In this document: one piece after another, positions 1 through 8,473 of the stretch | Layout: each line of letters opens with the position of its first letter | Numbering within the stretch: position 1 is the first letter of the stretch | Assembly: GCA_964589935.1 (NCBI GenBank) | Contig: CAZPVD010000002.1 | Coordinates: forward strand, 434,001-498,000 | Reading direction: 5' to 3' | Source of the DNA: VHCN01 sp964589935 | Lineage (GTDB): Bacteria; Verrucomicrobiota; Verrucomicrobiia; Limisphaerales; VHCN01 | Length of the DNA stretch: 64,000 bases | Made by a program: the position numbers and the translations under genes | The notes under the pieces: model-generated | The model's database searches: none | The model's input: only the letters and a program-made list of their open reading frames with translations | What the model was told of the DNA's origin: nothing

Positions 1-29
1 CCGAGGTCAATGCCGACGATCTTGCTCAC
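1..29 (-). CDS. Hsp70/DnaK-family protein, N-terminal fragment cut by window edge
   Basis: Only ten residues are visible, reading leftwards from a GTG at 29-27: M-S-K-I-V-G-I-D-L-G. This is the phosphate-1 loop start of the actin/Hsp70 ATPase fold, and the spacing (start codon plus two residues, then I-V-G-I-D-L-G) is typical of DnaK-type chaperones. RuvX and FGGY sugar kinases can begin with a similar GIDLG, so the family call is tentative. No ribosome-binding site is obvious upstream. The gene is divergent from the cupredoxin-cyclase-porin unit, with about 200 nt between them. Confidence 0.45.
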
Positions 30-227
30 GGCACGATGCTGCCACGCGGCGGGTTGGAAGCGCAGCCACAAAGAGGCGTGCCAATAGCAACGTTGACAGC
101 GACTCCGCGTCCCGCAATGGTCACATCGTAATACCACGATGAAGTCCGCGCGGGACCACCATCCGTCAAATGCTCGCCAAGCGGCCGCGCTTCGTGATAG
201 AGTTTGCGCCGTCAGTTGCCGCCGGCA

Positions 228-881
228 ATGAAGATCACCCGCCATCTCGTGTTGTTCAGCCTGCTCCTCGCGGGAGGGTTTTCGCGTGCCGCGGACATGG
301 CGAGCGTCGAGGGCACGGTCGCGCTGCCAGCCGCAGGGACAGCCGCACAGCTCACGCAACGCTATCAGCTCAAGGGTGGCGAGACGATGGCACCGCCGGA
401 GCCGCCGTCGGCGGTGGTGTTTCTCGAAGGAACATTCGCGCTTGCGACAAATCCGCCCCCGACAGCGCAGATGACGCAGAAGGGCCTTCAGTTCATTCCC
501 TCGCTGCTGCCCGTGCAGCGCGGCACGCGCGTGAGCTTTCCGAACAAGGACGGCCTTTACCACAATGTCTTCAGCTACTCGAAGACGAAGCGCTTCGACC
601 TTGGCCGGTTTCTCGCCGAGGAGCCTCCGCCGTCGCAGGTCTTCGACGCACCGGGCGTGGTGAAGCTCTACTGCGAAATCCACGATCACATGCGCGCCAC
701 CATTTTGGTGCTCGACACGCCGCACTTCACGCGCTCGGCGACGAACGGGACGTTCCGGCTCGACGGGCTGCCGGGTGGGAAGTTCAAGCTCAAGGCGTGG
801 CTCGATGAAAAGACCACGCTCGAACGCGACGTCGAGTTGAAGCCCGGCGCGACCGCGCGCGTCGAGTTCAGCGGGAAATGA
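228..881 (+). CDS. Exported cupredoxin-like protein with C-terminal carboxypeptidase-regulatory-like domain
   Basis: A 217-residue protein with an N-terminal signal peptide (MKITRHLVLFSLLLAGGFSRA). The middle resembles the 'methylamine utilization' cupredoxin-like family: H112 in the segment LYHNVFSYS and a C149-x2-H152-x2-M155 cluster (YCEIHDHM) form a plausible type-1 copper site. After about residue 165, the segment GTFRLDGLPGGKFKLKAW is a carboxypeptidase-regulatory-like beta-sandwich. The ATG at 228 is preferred to an in-frame upstream ATG at 204 because it places the signal peptide at the N terminus. It lies 22 nt upstream of the adenylate cyclase gene and is probably co-transcribed. 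Copper binding is inferred from the ligands; the physiological role is unknown. Confidence 0.75.
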   Translation: MKITRHLVLFSLLLAGGFSRAADMASVEGTVALPAAGTAAQLTQRYQLKGGETMAPPEPPSAVVFLEGTFALATNPPPTAQMTQKGLQFIPSLLPVQRGTRVSFPNKDGLYHNVFSYSKTKRFDLGRFLAEEPPPSQVFDAPGVVKLYCEIHDHMRATILVLDTPHFTRSATNGTFRLDGLPGGKFKLKAWLDEKTTLERDVELKPGATARVEFSGK

Positions 882-903
882 ACTGCCTGCACCGACTTCC
901 GCC

Positions 904-2832
904 ATGCCCGCGCTGAATTTCCGTCTCAAGCTCCTGCTCGCGATGATGGTCGCCGTCGCCGGCGTGTCGGGCGCGACGCTGTTCATCACGCAGAAGAAGG
1001 TGCAGTCTGCCTACGAGAAGGTCTTCAAGGAAAAACTCGAGGCCCAGATCACTTACCTGCCAAAAGAGCAGGAGGCGCGGCTCGCCGCCGTGAAGGAGCG
1101 ATGCCACCTGCTCGTGCGGAAAAACGTGCGCCTGCTCGCCGCGCTTCGCGAGGAAAACACCAACGACCTTTACCGCGTCGCGCACGACGAGCTGAGAAAA
1201 ATCCTGCGCCCGACCGACAGACTCGGCGGCGTGGACAGTGTCGAGCTGGCCGTGACCAACGCCGCATCCGCCGAGCCGTCCAAGATTCCCGATCAGCGCA
1301 AGAAGAACATTGGCACCGTCCTCGACAAAATCGAGGAATCCAAGCGCAAGGCCGCGGCCAAGGGCTTGCCCGTGCCGCCGCGGGCGCGGCTGGCGACGTT
1401 TGTCGCGTTCCTCGACGGCGAGGGCAAGCTGTTGCCGGACCCGGCGTGGGACAATCTGCCTTTTTTTGCGCAAGTGCATTTCCGGAAGCTCATGGCCCGC
1501 GTCGGAAGTGTCGTGGGCGCGATGACAAACCAGCAGGTCGGTTACTTCGATTTGCCGATCGAGAGCAAACAGGATTTTCTGCTCGAAGTGATTGCGACAC
1601 CCGTTGTGGACGAGGTCGAGAACAAGACCGTTGGCGCGCTCGTGCTGGGCTTCCCGTTCCTTGACATCGGGGAGAAGACCATCAACGAAGTCAGCGACAT
1701 CGAGAACGGCATCTTCCTCGAAGGAAAACTTTACTCCCATACCATCCAGCCCGCCACGCGCGCGGAGCTGACCCGCCTGCTGCCGGCCGAGATCAAGGTC
1801 AGCTCGGTCCCGCGCGACGACCTCATCATCACGCAGGGCGGCGTGCCGCACCGTGTCTTTTACACGCCGCTGAATCCCGACTCGGCGCTCGGCGTCGCGT
1901 GGAAGGTCGGCGTTTATTCATGGGAGAGCGCGCTCAAGGCGGAACGCGAGCTGCGCACGCAGATCATCGGCTTCAGCCTGCTTGCGCTGCTCGGCGCGCT
2001 CGTGCTCAGCGTGTTCCTCTCGCACGGCCTTTCTGTTCCGCTCAAGGAACTGGTCGGCGGCACCGTGCACATCCGCGCGGGCGACTTCGGCATCAAGGTG
2101 CCTGTGCGCAGCACGGACGAAATCGGCCAGCTCGCGCGCTCGTTCAACGAAATGGCCGAGGGCCTCGCGCTCAAGGAAAAATATCACGATGTGCTTGTGA
2201 AGGTGACGGACAAGGACGTCGCGCAGGAACTGCTCAGCGGCAAGGTCGCGCTCGGCGGCGAGCTGCGCGAGGTGAGCGTGATGTTTTGCGACATCCGCGG
2301 TTTCACCGCCATGACGCAAAACATGGACCCGGCTGACGTCATCGAGATGCTCAACCACCACATGACCGCGCTGACCCGGATCGTCAACGAACACCATGGC
2401 GTCGTGGACAAGTTCATCGGTGATTCCATCATGGCGCTATTCGGCGCGCCCAAGAGCTACGGCAACGACGCGCTCAACGCCGCGAAGTGCGCCGACGCGA
2501 TGCAGCGCGAGCGAGCGCGGCTCAACGAAACCTCCCATCACAAGCTTCACATCGGCATCGGCATCGCCACGGGCGAGGTGCTCGCCGGCAACATGGGATC
2601 CAACGACCGCTCCAACTACACCGTCATCGGCGAGCGTGTGAACCTCGCCGCACGCCTGTGCAGCGTGGCCGAACGCGGCGAGGTCGTCATCGGTGAGTTC
2701 ACCCGCGAGAAGCTCGGTGAACTGGTCAGCGTCGAGGAAATGACGCTGATGAAATTGAAAGGCTTTCGGCAGGAAGTGAAGGCGTTCCGCCTGCTCGAGG
2801 TTCGCGGCGAGAAGGAGCCGGTGAAGGCATGA
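904..2832 (+). CDS. Membrane-bound class III adenylate cyclase with periplasmic sensor and HAMP domain
   Basis: A 642-residue receptor cyclase. It has an N-terminal transmembrane segment (about residues 8-28), an extracytoplasmic sensor region of about 320 residues, a second transmembrane helix (about 350-372), a HAMP domain (about 373-425, ending STDEIGQLARSFNEM) and a C-terminal class III cyclase domain. Metal-binding aspartates are D463 (MFCDIRGF) and D507 (KFIGDS). K503 and T573 occupy the purine-specifying positions and favour ATP over GTP. N580 and R584 (NLAAR) are the transition-state residues. All catalytic positions are intact, so it should make cAMP. Its stop overlaps the next start by 4 nt (ATGA), giving translational coupling to the porin-like gene. 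The ligand is not evident. Confidence 0.9.
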   Translation: MPALNFRLKLLLAMMVAVAGVSGATLFITQKKVQSAYEKVFKEKLEAQITYLPKEQEARLAAVKERCHLLVRKNVRLLAALREENTNDLYRVAHDELRKILRPTDRLGGVDSVELAVTNAASAEPSKIPDQRKKNIGTVLDKIEESKRKAAAKGLPVPPRARLATFVAFLDGEGKLLPDPAWDNLPFFAQVHFRKLMARVGSVVGAMTNQQVGYFDLPIESKQDFLLEVIATPVVDEVENKTVGALVLGFPFLDIGEKTINEVSDIENGIFLEGKLYSHTIQPATRAELTRLLPAEIKVSSVPRDDLIITQGGVPHRVFYTPLNPDSALGVAWKVGVYSWESALKAERELRTQIIGFSLLALLGALVLSVFLSHGLSVPLKELVGGTVHIRAGDFGIKVPVRSTDEIGQLARSFNEMAEGLALKEKYHDVLVKVTDKDVAQELLSGKVALGGELREVSVMFCDIRGFTAMTQNMDPADVIEMLNHHMTALTRIVNEHHGVVDKFIGDSIMALFGAPKSYGNDALNAAKCADAMQRERARLNETSHHKLHIGIGIATGEVLAGNMGSNDRSNYTVIGERVNLAARLCSVAERGEVVIGEFTREKLGELVSVEEMTLMKLKGFRQEVKAFRLLEVRGEKEPVKA

Positions 2833-4043
2833 ACTACAAATTTGTCGCTGCCGTCGGGCTGTTTCTGGGGTTCGCAGGCGAAACCACCGCGCAACCTTTC
2901 CTCGACAAGCTCGACGACTCGCTGTTCTTCCAGTCCCGCGATGGATTTTTCCGTTCCGACCTCAGCGGGTTGCTCGATCTGGAAGGCTACTACATTGACC
3001 AGCGCCCGCCGGGACTCATCTTCGGCAACGGCGACTCGTTTTTCAACCCGCGCCTCTCGCTCTTCCTCGACACGCGCCTCGGCCCGCATCTCTACAGCCT
3101 CGTGCAGGCGCGCGTGGACCGCGGCTTCGACCCGCGCTCCAGCGTGCGCTCGGCGCGGTTCGACGAGTATCTGCTGCGCTGGACGCCGTTCGACGATGCC
3201 CGGCTGAATTTGCAGGCGGGCAAATTCGCCACCGTTTTTGGCGCATGGGTGCCGCGGCACGATTCGTGGAACAACCCGTTCATCAACGCGCCCCTGCCCT
3301 ACGAGCACATGACCACGGTGAACGACGCCGCGGTGGTCGCGTCGGGCGCGACGCTCGTCACGCGTCGCTCGCTCGCGGACAACAAGCCCGCATGGGTGCC
3401 GGTCATCTGGGGGCCGAACTACACGACCGGCGCCTCGATGTTCGGGCAGCTTGGAAAGTTCGACTACGCCTTCGAGTTGAAGAACGCCGCGCTCAGTTCG
3501 CGTCCCGGTGAATGGGACGCGCGCGACCGCGGCTTCGACAATCCCACCGTTGGCGCGCGCTTCGGCTGGCGGCCAAACGCGTCATGGAACCTCGGCTGTT
3601 CCGTCAGCGAAGGCCCGTATCTGCGCGACGCAACCGCGGTCCCCGCCGGCACGAGCGCCGGCGACTTCCGCCAGACGGTGATCGGCCAGGACATCAGCTA
3701 CGCGCGGCATGGCTGGCAGATTTGGGCGGAAGTGATTGAATCGCGCTTCGACGTGCCGAACGTCGGCAACGCCGACACGCTCGCCTATTTCATCGAGGCG
3801 AAATACAAGCTCACGCCGAACCTCTTCGCCGCCGTGCGGTGGAACCAGCAGTTCTTCGCCGATGTGCCCACGCCCACCGGCCCGCAGCCGTGGGACAACG
3901 ACGTGTGGCGCGCGGACTTCGCGCTTGGCTGGCGCTTCAGCCGCCATCTCCAAGGCAAGCTGCAATACAGCTTCAGCCACCAGAAAGGAATTCTACAGCA
4001 GGGCGAACAGCTCGTGGCCGCGCAGATCACGTTGAAGTTTTAG
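2829..4043 (+). CDS. Putative outer-membrane beta-barrel (porin-like) protein
   Basis: A 404-residue protein with a signal peptide ending near T-T-A-Q (residues 1-22). The mature sequence is rich in alternating aromatic and polar residues and short turns, with many R/D/W/Y-rich strands such as LYSLVQARVDRGFD and LQGKLQYSFSHQ. It ends in a strand with a C-terminal phenylalanine (QITLKF), the usual beta-barrel assembly signal. It resembles phosphate-selective or generic bacterial porins in length and composition, but no substrate can be assigned. It is coupled to the upstream cyclase by an ATGA overlap, so barrel and cyclase are probably made together. The three genes from 228 to 4043 look like one operon. 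Confidence 0.75.
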   Translation: MNYKFVAAVGLFLGFAGETTAQPFLDKLDDSLFFQSRDGFFRSDLSGLLDLEGYYIDQRPPGLIFGNGDSFFNPRLSLFLDTRLGPHLYSLVQARVDRGFDPRSSVRSARFDEYLLRWTPFDDARLNLQAGKFATVFGAWVPRHDSWNNPFINAPLPYEHMTTVNDAAVVASGATLVTRRSLADNKPAWVPVIWGPNYTTGASMFGQLGKFDYAFELKNAALSSRPGEWDARDRGFDNPTVGARFGWRPNASWNLGCSVSEGPYLRDATAVPAGTSAGDFRQTVIGQDISYARHGWQIWAEVIESRFDVPNVGNADTLAYFIEAKYKLTPNLFAAVRWNQQFFADVPTPTGPQPWDNDVWRADFALGWRFSRHLQGKLQYSFSHQKGILQQGEQLVAAQITLKF

Positions 4044-4095
4044 AACAGTGGGGAAACGCGGAACCTTCCACAGCGCGCCCCAATTGCTGCTAATT

Positions 4096-5934
4096 TTATT
4101 GCGGCGTCGTTTCAGTCGCATCAATCGCCTGGCTCAGAATTCCCAGAGCCTCCGCGCGCACGAGCGAGCCGACGAGTTTCTGTTCCTTGAGATTGTTCAC
4201 GACGGGAAGATTGCGCTGCTCGCTTGCCAGCAGCACCGGCAGCGCGTGCGGCAGGAGCTGATTCGGCGTGAGCACCGCGGGCACGGACCGCATGACATCC
4301 ATCGCGATGACGGAGTTGAGTTCCGCGCCGGCGTTGAGGTGCTCCTTGAGGTCGTGCAGCGCGATCAAACCCACAAGGCGGCCCTTGTCATTGACGACGG
4401 GCAGGAAGTTGTAGGCGCAGGTGAGGAACTTCGTCGCGATTTCCGGCAGCGGCGTGTTGTCGGAAACCGGCGGCACCGGCTCGCGCATGAGGTCGCCGAC
4501 GGTCTGGTGATCCGCCGCGCCGATGAACACCGTCTCCTGCTCGCTGCGGACGCCCTTGATCTGGAGCGGCTGCGTGTAGATGGATTCGGGGTGAAGTCTC
4601 TTCGCCACGAGTGCCGCGACCGCGCACGAAAGCATCAACGGCGGCATCAGTGAATGGTTCAGCGAAATCTCAAACACCACGATCATCGCCAGCAGCGGTG
4701 AATGCACCGTTGCCGCCAGCACGCTGCCCATGCCCACGAGCGCGAACGCACCGTCGGGCAGCGGCGGATTGTTGGCGAAGCCGAGCCGGTGCAGCGCCGC
4801 GCCGAAGGCCGCGCCCAGCGCCGCGCCGAGGAACAGCGTCGGCGTGAACACGCCGCCCACAGCGCCCGCGCCCACGGTCGCAAGCGTGGAAACCATCTTC
4901 GCGAGCAAGAGGCCGAGGATGAAGCTCAGCGGCAGCGTCACATGAAGCAGGCGGTTTGTCGTGCTGTAGCCGTTGCCCCAGACTTCGGGATAGCCGACTG
5001 CGATGACGCCGACGAGCAGGCCGGCGAGCGCGATGCGCCATTGCAGAGGCATGCGCATCTTGCCGAACAGATGCTCGCCCTCGCGCAGCATCCGCAGGAA
5101 CATCGCGCCGACGCAGCCCGCCATCACGCCGAGCACGATGAACCACGGCAGTTGCATGATGTCCCGAAACTCCACCGCCGGCGCCTGATACCACGGCGGC
5201 ACGAGGAGGAAACTGCGGGAAACCACGGACGCGACAACCGCCGACACGATCAGCGGCGCGAAGAGTTTCATGGAAAAATTTCCGAGCACGATCTGCGCCG
5301 CGAACACCGCGCCCGCAATCGGCGCGCCATACGCCGCCGCCATGCCCGCGGACGCGCCGCACGCCACGAGCAGGCGCAGCCGGTAGGGCTGCCACTTCGC
5401 CAACTGTCCGCCCTGCGACGCGAGCGTGGCAGTGAGGTTGGTGATCGAGCCTTCGCGGCCGATGGACGCGCCCGTGGCCACGCTCAACAGCGACGAGACG
5501 CCCTTGATAAGCCCCTGCCGGAAGCGCAGGCGCCCATCCCCGGCGGCGACGGCTTCGAGCAAGTTGCTCGTGCCGGCCGCACCGACAAGCCGCAACCCCC
5601 AGTGCAACACCAGCCCGGCCGCCAGGCCACCCAGCGCCGGGATCAACATCCGCTGCCACCAGTCGAGCATTTCCGCGACCTCCGCAAGGTCGCCTGGGCG
5701 GCGCAGCGTGAAGTGCTTCACCCACTCCGTGCCGTGATAAAACAGGAAGTTCGTGACGCCACCGAGAACGCCCACCACGCCGGCCATCAGCAGATGAAAC
5801 GCCTCCTCGCTCAGGAACACCCGCTCGCGCAGCCGCAGCAGCCGCCGCCAGTTCCGCCGCGCGAAGCCGCGCGCATACCCGAGGGCGCGCTCGAACGTGG
5901 ACAACCAGACTTGCACGTTCCAAATGTAGCCCAC
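4096..5934 (-). CDS. ClC-family chloride channel/transporter with C-terminal CBS pair
   Basis: A polytopic ClC protein of about 612 residues. Signature elements are GAAGTSNLLEAV (in place of GSGIP), IGREGS with the gating glutamate, GVFTPTLFLGAALGA (the GxFxP helix), and two C-terminal CBS domains (roughly the last 130 residues, including VGDLMREPV and IAMDVMRSVPAVLT). The segment equivalent to the internal proton-glutamate region of the E. coli exchanger reads AGAVFAAQIVLGNF, so Q-I stands where E-E is expected. This suggests channel-like or uncoupled anion transport (inference). An ATG at 6045 would overlap the upstream apbE by 86 nt; GTG at 5934, just past the apbE stop, is chosen here, and GTG at 5916 is also possible. 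Confidence 0.88.
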   Translation of the reverse strand: MGYIWNVQVWLSTFERALGYARGFARRNWRRLLRLRERVFLSEEAFHLLMAGVVGVLGGVTNFLFYHGTEWVKHFTLRRPGDLAEVAEMLDWWQRMLIPALGGLAAGLVLHWGLRLVGAAGTSNLLEAVAAGDGRLRFRQGLIKGVSSLLSVATGASIGREGSITNLTATLASQGGQLAKWQPYRLRLLVACGASAGMAAAYGAPIAGAVFAAQIVLGNFSMKLFAPLIVSAVVASVVSRSFLLVPPWYQAPAVEFRDIMQLPWFIVLGVMAGCVGAMFLRMLREGEHLFGKMRMPLQWRIALAGLLVGVIAVGYPEVWGNGYSTTNRLLHVTLPLSFILGLLLAKMVSTLATVGAGAVGGVFTPTLFLGAALGAAFGAALHRLGFANNPPLPDGAFALVGMGSVLAATVHSPLLAMIVVFEISLNHSLMPPLMLSCAVAALVAKRLHPESIYTQPLQIKGVRSEQETVFIGAADHQTVGDLMREPVPPVSDNTPLPEIATKFLTCAYNFLPVVNDKGRLVGLIALHDLKEHLNAGAELNSVIAMDVMRSVPAVLTPNQLLPHALPVLLASEQRNLPVVNNLKEQKLVGSLVRAEALGILSQAIDATETTPQ

Positions 5935-5959
5935 GCCACCGCTTTCTGACGAGCCTCGA

Positions 5960-6952
5960 TTACCAAACAGCGCGACGAGGCTGCGCGTTGATCCCGTGCG
6001 AAGCGACACGAAACTCTCCAGATTTGCCGCTTTCAGCGAGGACAAGCGTCTTCATTCCCACGCGCAACACCGCGATGGATTCATTGCCTTCGATGCCCAG
6101 CGTGAGCAGCGCGGTGGAGAGCGCGTCGGTCTCGGTCGCGCTCGGCAGCACGACGGCGGCCAGCAACGCGCCCTGCGTCGGTGCGCCGGTGCGCGGGTCA
6201 ATCACGTGTCCGTAAGTGCGCGCGTCCACGGTGAAGGACTTGCCCCACACGGCGGAAACCGAGAGCGATTCATCGCGCAGGGCAACGGTCGCGAGAATTC
6301 CTTCACCGCTGGATTGAACTCTGCTGTCCTTCGGCGGCGAACGGTCAATCGCGACTTTCCACGCATCGGCATCCGGCGGCGCGCCGAGCGCATGGACGGT
6401 GCTCGTGCCGCCGTGCAGGAGAGCGCTGGCGATGCCGTCGTCGCGCAAAATCGCCGCGGCGCGTTCGAGCGCGTAGCCCTTGCCGATGGCGCCGAGGTCG
6501 AGCATCACGCCGGGGCGTGCGAAGCGGACGGTGAACTCACGCGCATCCAATTCGACGAGCTGCCAGCCTGTGCATTTTCTCGCTTCTTCAAGCGCATGTG
6601 GGTCGGGCAACTGCCCGCTGCTTTTCGTGAAGCCCCACGCGCGCATGAGCGGCGCGACGGTGATGTCGAACGCGCCACCGGTTTCGGCGCTGAGGCGCAG
6701 CGCGTGTTGCAGCAGGCGGAAGAGCGCGGGCTCGACGCGCACGGGTGCATTTGCAGCATGTGTGTTCAGCCGCGAAATCTCGCTCGTCGGTTGGTAGAAG
6801 CTGAGCTGTGATTCAAGCCGCTCGATTTCATTCAATGCCTCCTCGCCGGCCGCGCGAAGGCGGGTCGCATCGCCGCCGTGCAGGACGATTTCAAAGCGCG
6901 TGGCCATCGCATGGCGCGCGACGGCGACGGATGTGGCATTGGATGACGGCAT
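5960..6952 (-). CDS. apbE: FAD:protein FMN transferase (ApbE family)
   Basis: About 330 residues. The N-terminal segment RHAMATRFEIVLHG, the central DLGAIGKGYALERAA motif and HVIDPRTGAPT near the C terminus are hallmarks of ApbE, which covalently attaches FMN to threonine or serine of target flavoproteins using FAD and a divalent metal. There is no signal peptide or lipobox, unlike many exported ApbE proteins. A TTG at 6970 would open the frame further, but it lies inside the terminator of the upstream gene. ATG at 6952 directly follows that terminator's U-tract, and ATG at 6907 (MATRFEIV) is a serious alternative. No FMN-binding target protein is visible in the window. Confidence 0.9.
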   Translation of the reverse strand: MPSSNATSVAVARHAMATRFEIVLHGGDATRLRAAGEEALNEIERLESQLSFYQPTSEISRLNTHAANAPVRVEPALFRLLQHALRLSAETGGAFDITVAPLMRAWGFTKSSGQLPDPHALEEARKCTGWQLVELDAREFTVRFARPGVMLDLGAIGKGYALERAAAILRDDGIASALLHGGTSTVHALGAPPDADAWKVAIDRSPPKDSRVQSSGEGILATVALRDESLSVSAVWGKSFTVDARTYGHVIDPRTGAPTQGALLAAVVLPSATETDALSTALLTLGIEGNESIAVLRVGMKTLVLAESGKSGEFRVASHGINAQPRRAVW

Positions 6953-6986
6953 AAAAAACGGGCTTCGCAATCGCGTGCGAAGCCCG
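6953..6986 (-). terminator. Rho-independent terminator of the Gfo/Idh/MocA gene
   Basis: A perfect 11-bp inverted repeat (arms 6959-6969 and 6976-6986, sequence CGGGCTTCGCA and its complement) with a 6-nt loop. On the minus strand it is followed by six U residues (A run at 6953-6958). It lies 37 nt past the stop codon at 7024 and immediately before the apbE start. Confidence 0.9.
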
Positions 6987-7023
6987 TGTGAGATTTCCGG
7001 CGGGCCGTCCGCCTATAGCGGAA

Positions 7024-8394
7024 TCAGGACATCCCTGCGATGGAGCCGTAGGTGAGCGCGGGCACGACCTTGCCGTCGCCGGTCTTGATCTGGCGCGTCT
7101 TCTCGTCGAAGAGGCAGGTGATCCTGAGGCGCTCGGCCATTTCGGCGAGCGAGATGATCGTCTGCGTGCGGATCGCGAGGTCAATGTTCGCGTTCGGCTG
7201 CTTGCCGTTGCGGATGCAGTCGAACCAGTTCTTCTCGTGCTCGCGGATGTTTTCGCCCTTGAGCCCGCTGATGGTCTGGGTGTCGATCTCGTCCGTGAAG
7301 TCCTTCTCCGGCACCAGCTCGATGCGTTCGCCGCTGCTGCCGATGCTGAGCGTGGCCTTGTGGCCGTAGATGACGAAGCCGGGGCTTTTCGCGTTCACCG
7401 TGCTGCACGTGACGGTGATCATGTAGCCGCTCGGGAATTCCGCCGAGAGTTGCACGTGCTCCGGCACGTCGCGCTCCGGCGTGCCGGGCGTGTTTTTGTC
7501 GGTGTGGACATTCTTGCTGCCAATGCTGGTGACGCGGATGGGAAACTCGGGATTGCCCGACGCGACCATGAGCGGGTGCAGCCGGTGCGGCACGAGGTCG
7601 CCAAGCAAACCGCCGCAGTAGGGATAATATTTGCGCCAGCGGTGGAAGTGGTCCGCGTTAAACGGAATCTTGTTCGCCACCTGGCCGAGCCAGCGCGTCC
7701 AGTCAATGTTCTCCGCCGTGGATTCCTTCTCGATGGGGTAGTTCCATTCGCCCTTGGGATTGTTGCGACAGTAGTAGCCCTGCGACCAGATGAGCTGGCC
7801 GATCTTGCCGGCTTTGACGAGCTCGGCGCATTTGTGCCAGCCCTCGGCCGAGCAGCCCTGCGAGCCGACGGTGAAGATGCGTCCGGTGCGCTTGACGGTG
7901 TCATAGACCTTGAACGCCTCGCCCAGATAGCGCGTCATCGGCTTCTCGCAATAGACGTGCTTGCCCGCCTCCATCGCGTCAATCGCCACCGGCGCGTGCC
8001 ACGGGTCATGCGTGGCGACAACCACGGCGTCAATGTCCTTTCGCTCGAGCAGCTTTCTGTGGTCGCTGAAAACATCCGCGCTCTTGAGGCCGGCCTTTTC
8101 CTGCGCGTAATCGCGGCGTTTGTTGAACAGGTCACACGCGGCGGCCACGACGACGTTGTTCGCCTGCGCCTCCTTGTGAATGCCTTCCAAGTGGTTCTTG
8201 CCGATGCCGAAGCCGACCCCGATGACGGCGACGGCGATCTTGTTGTTCGCCCCCTGCACATTCGCCGAAGGAGCCTGCGATTGCCCGTAGACGGGCGTCT
8301 TGAGCGCATTCACCGCAGCGACGGCGGCGGCCGCGCCCGTGGCGGTCTTGAGGAATGTCCGGCGGGACGATGGAGAGTTCTGTTTCTCGTTCAT
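7024..8394 (-). CDS. Tat-exported Gfo/Idh/MocA family oxidoreductase
   Basis: A 456-residue protein beginning with a twin-arginine signal (SRRTFLK followed by an alanine-rich hydrophobic stretch, residues 10-38). The mature N-terminal part is a Rossmann fold with a glycine-rich nucleotide loop (GVGFGIGKNH). It is followed by CEKPM, the conserved lysine-proline motif of NAD(P)-dependent sugar dehydrogenases of this family. The C-terminal alpha/beta domain carries GGLLGDLVPHRLHPLM with a likely catalytic histidine. Exported members are expanded in Verrucomicrobia and Planctomycetes and often act on sugars or cyclitols with tightly bound cofactor; the substrate here is unknown. A strong terminator follows the gene. 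The SGNH hydrolase lies upstream on the same strand. Confidence 0.9.
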   Translation of the reverse strand: MNEKQNSPSSRRTFLKTATGAAAAVAAVNALKTPVYGQSQAPSANVQGANNKIAVAVIGVGFGIGKNHLEGIHKEAQANNVVVAAACDLFNKRRDYAQEKAGLKSADVFSDHRKLLERKDIDAVVVATHDPWHAPVAIDAMEAGKHVYCEKPMTRYLGEAFKVYDTVKRTGRIFTVGSQGCSAEGWHKCAELVKAGKIGQLIWSQGYYCRNNPKGEWNYPIEKESTAENIDWTRWLGQVANKIPFNADHFHRWRKYYPYCGGLLGDLVPHRLHPLMVASGNPEFPIRVTSIGSKNVHTDKNTPGTPERDVPEHVQLSAEFPSGYMITVTCSTVNAKSPGFVIYGHKATLSIGSSGERIELVPEKDFTDEIDTQTISGLKGENIREHEKNWFDCIRNGKQPNANIDLAIRTQTIISLAEMAERLRITCLFDEKTRQIKTGDGKVVPALTYGSIAGMS

Positions 8395-8473
8395 AATGCG
8401 GATGTGTTGCTGGTTAATGCTGAGAGAAGAACACTAGCCCAATGGAACTCTCGGTCAACTCGCTTTTTGCGCG

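Noticed and set aside
124..141. Inverted repeat CATCGT/ACGATG upstream of the Hsp70-like start
   Set aside because: Six-base arms are expected by chance and the sequence is not a CIRCE element.
868..1851. Long open frame antisense to the adenylate cyclase
   Set aside because: Composition is arginine/histidine/alanine-rich shadow of the plus-strand gene, which has intact catalytic motifs; typical of high-GC DNA. The same applies to 4702-5949 opposite the ClC gene and 59390-61693 opposite cstA.
6968..6970. TTG start for apbE
   Set aside because: It falls inside the stem of the upstream gene's terminator.
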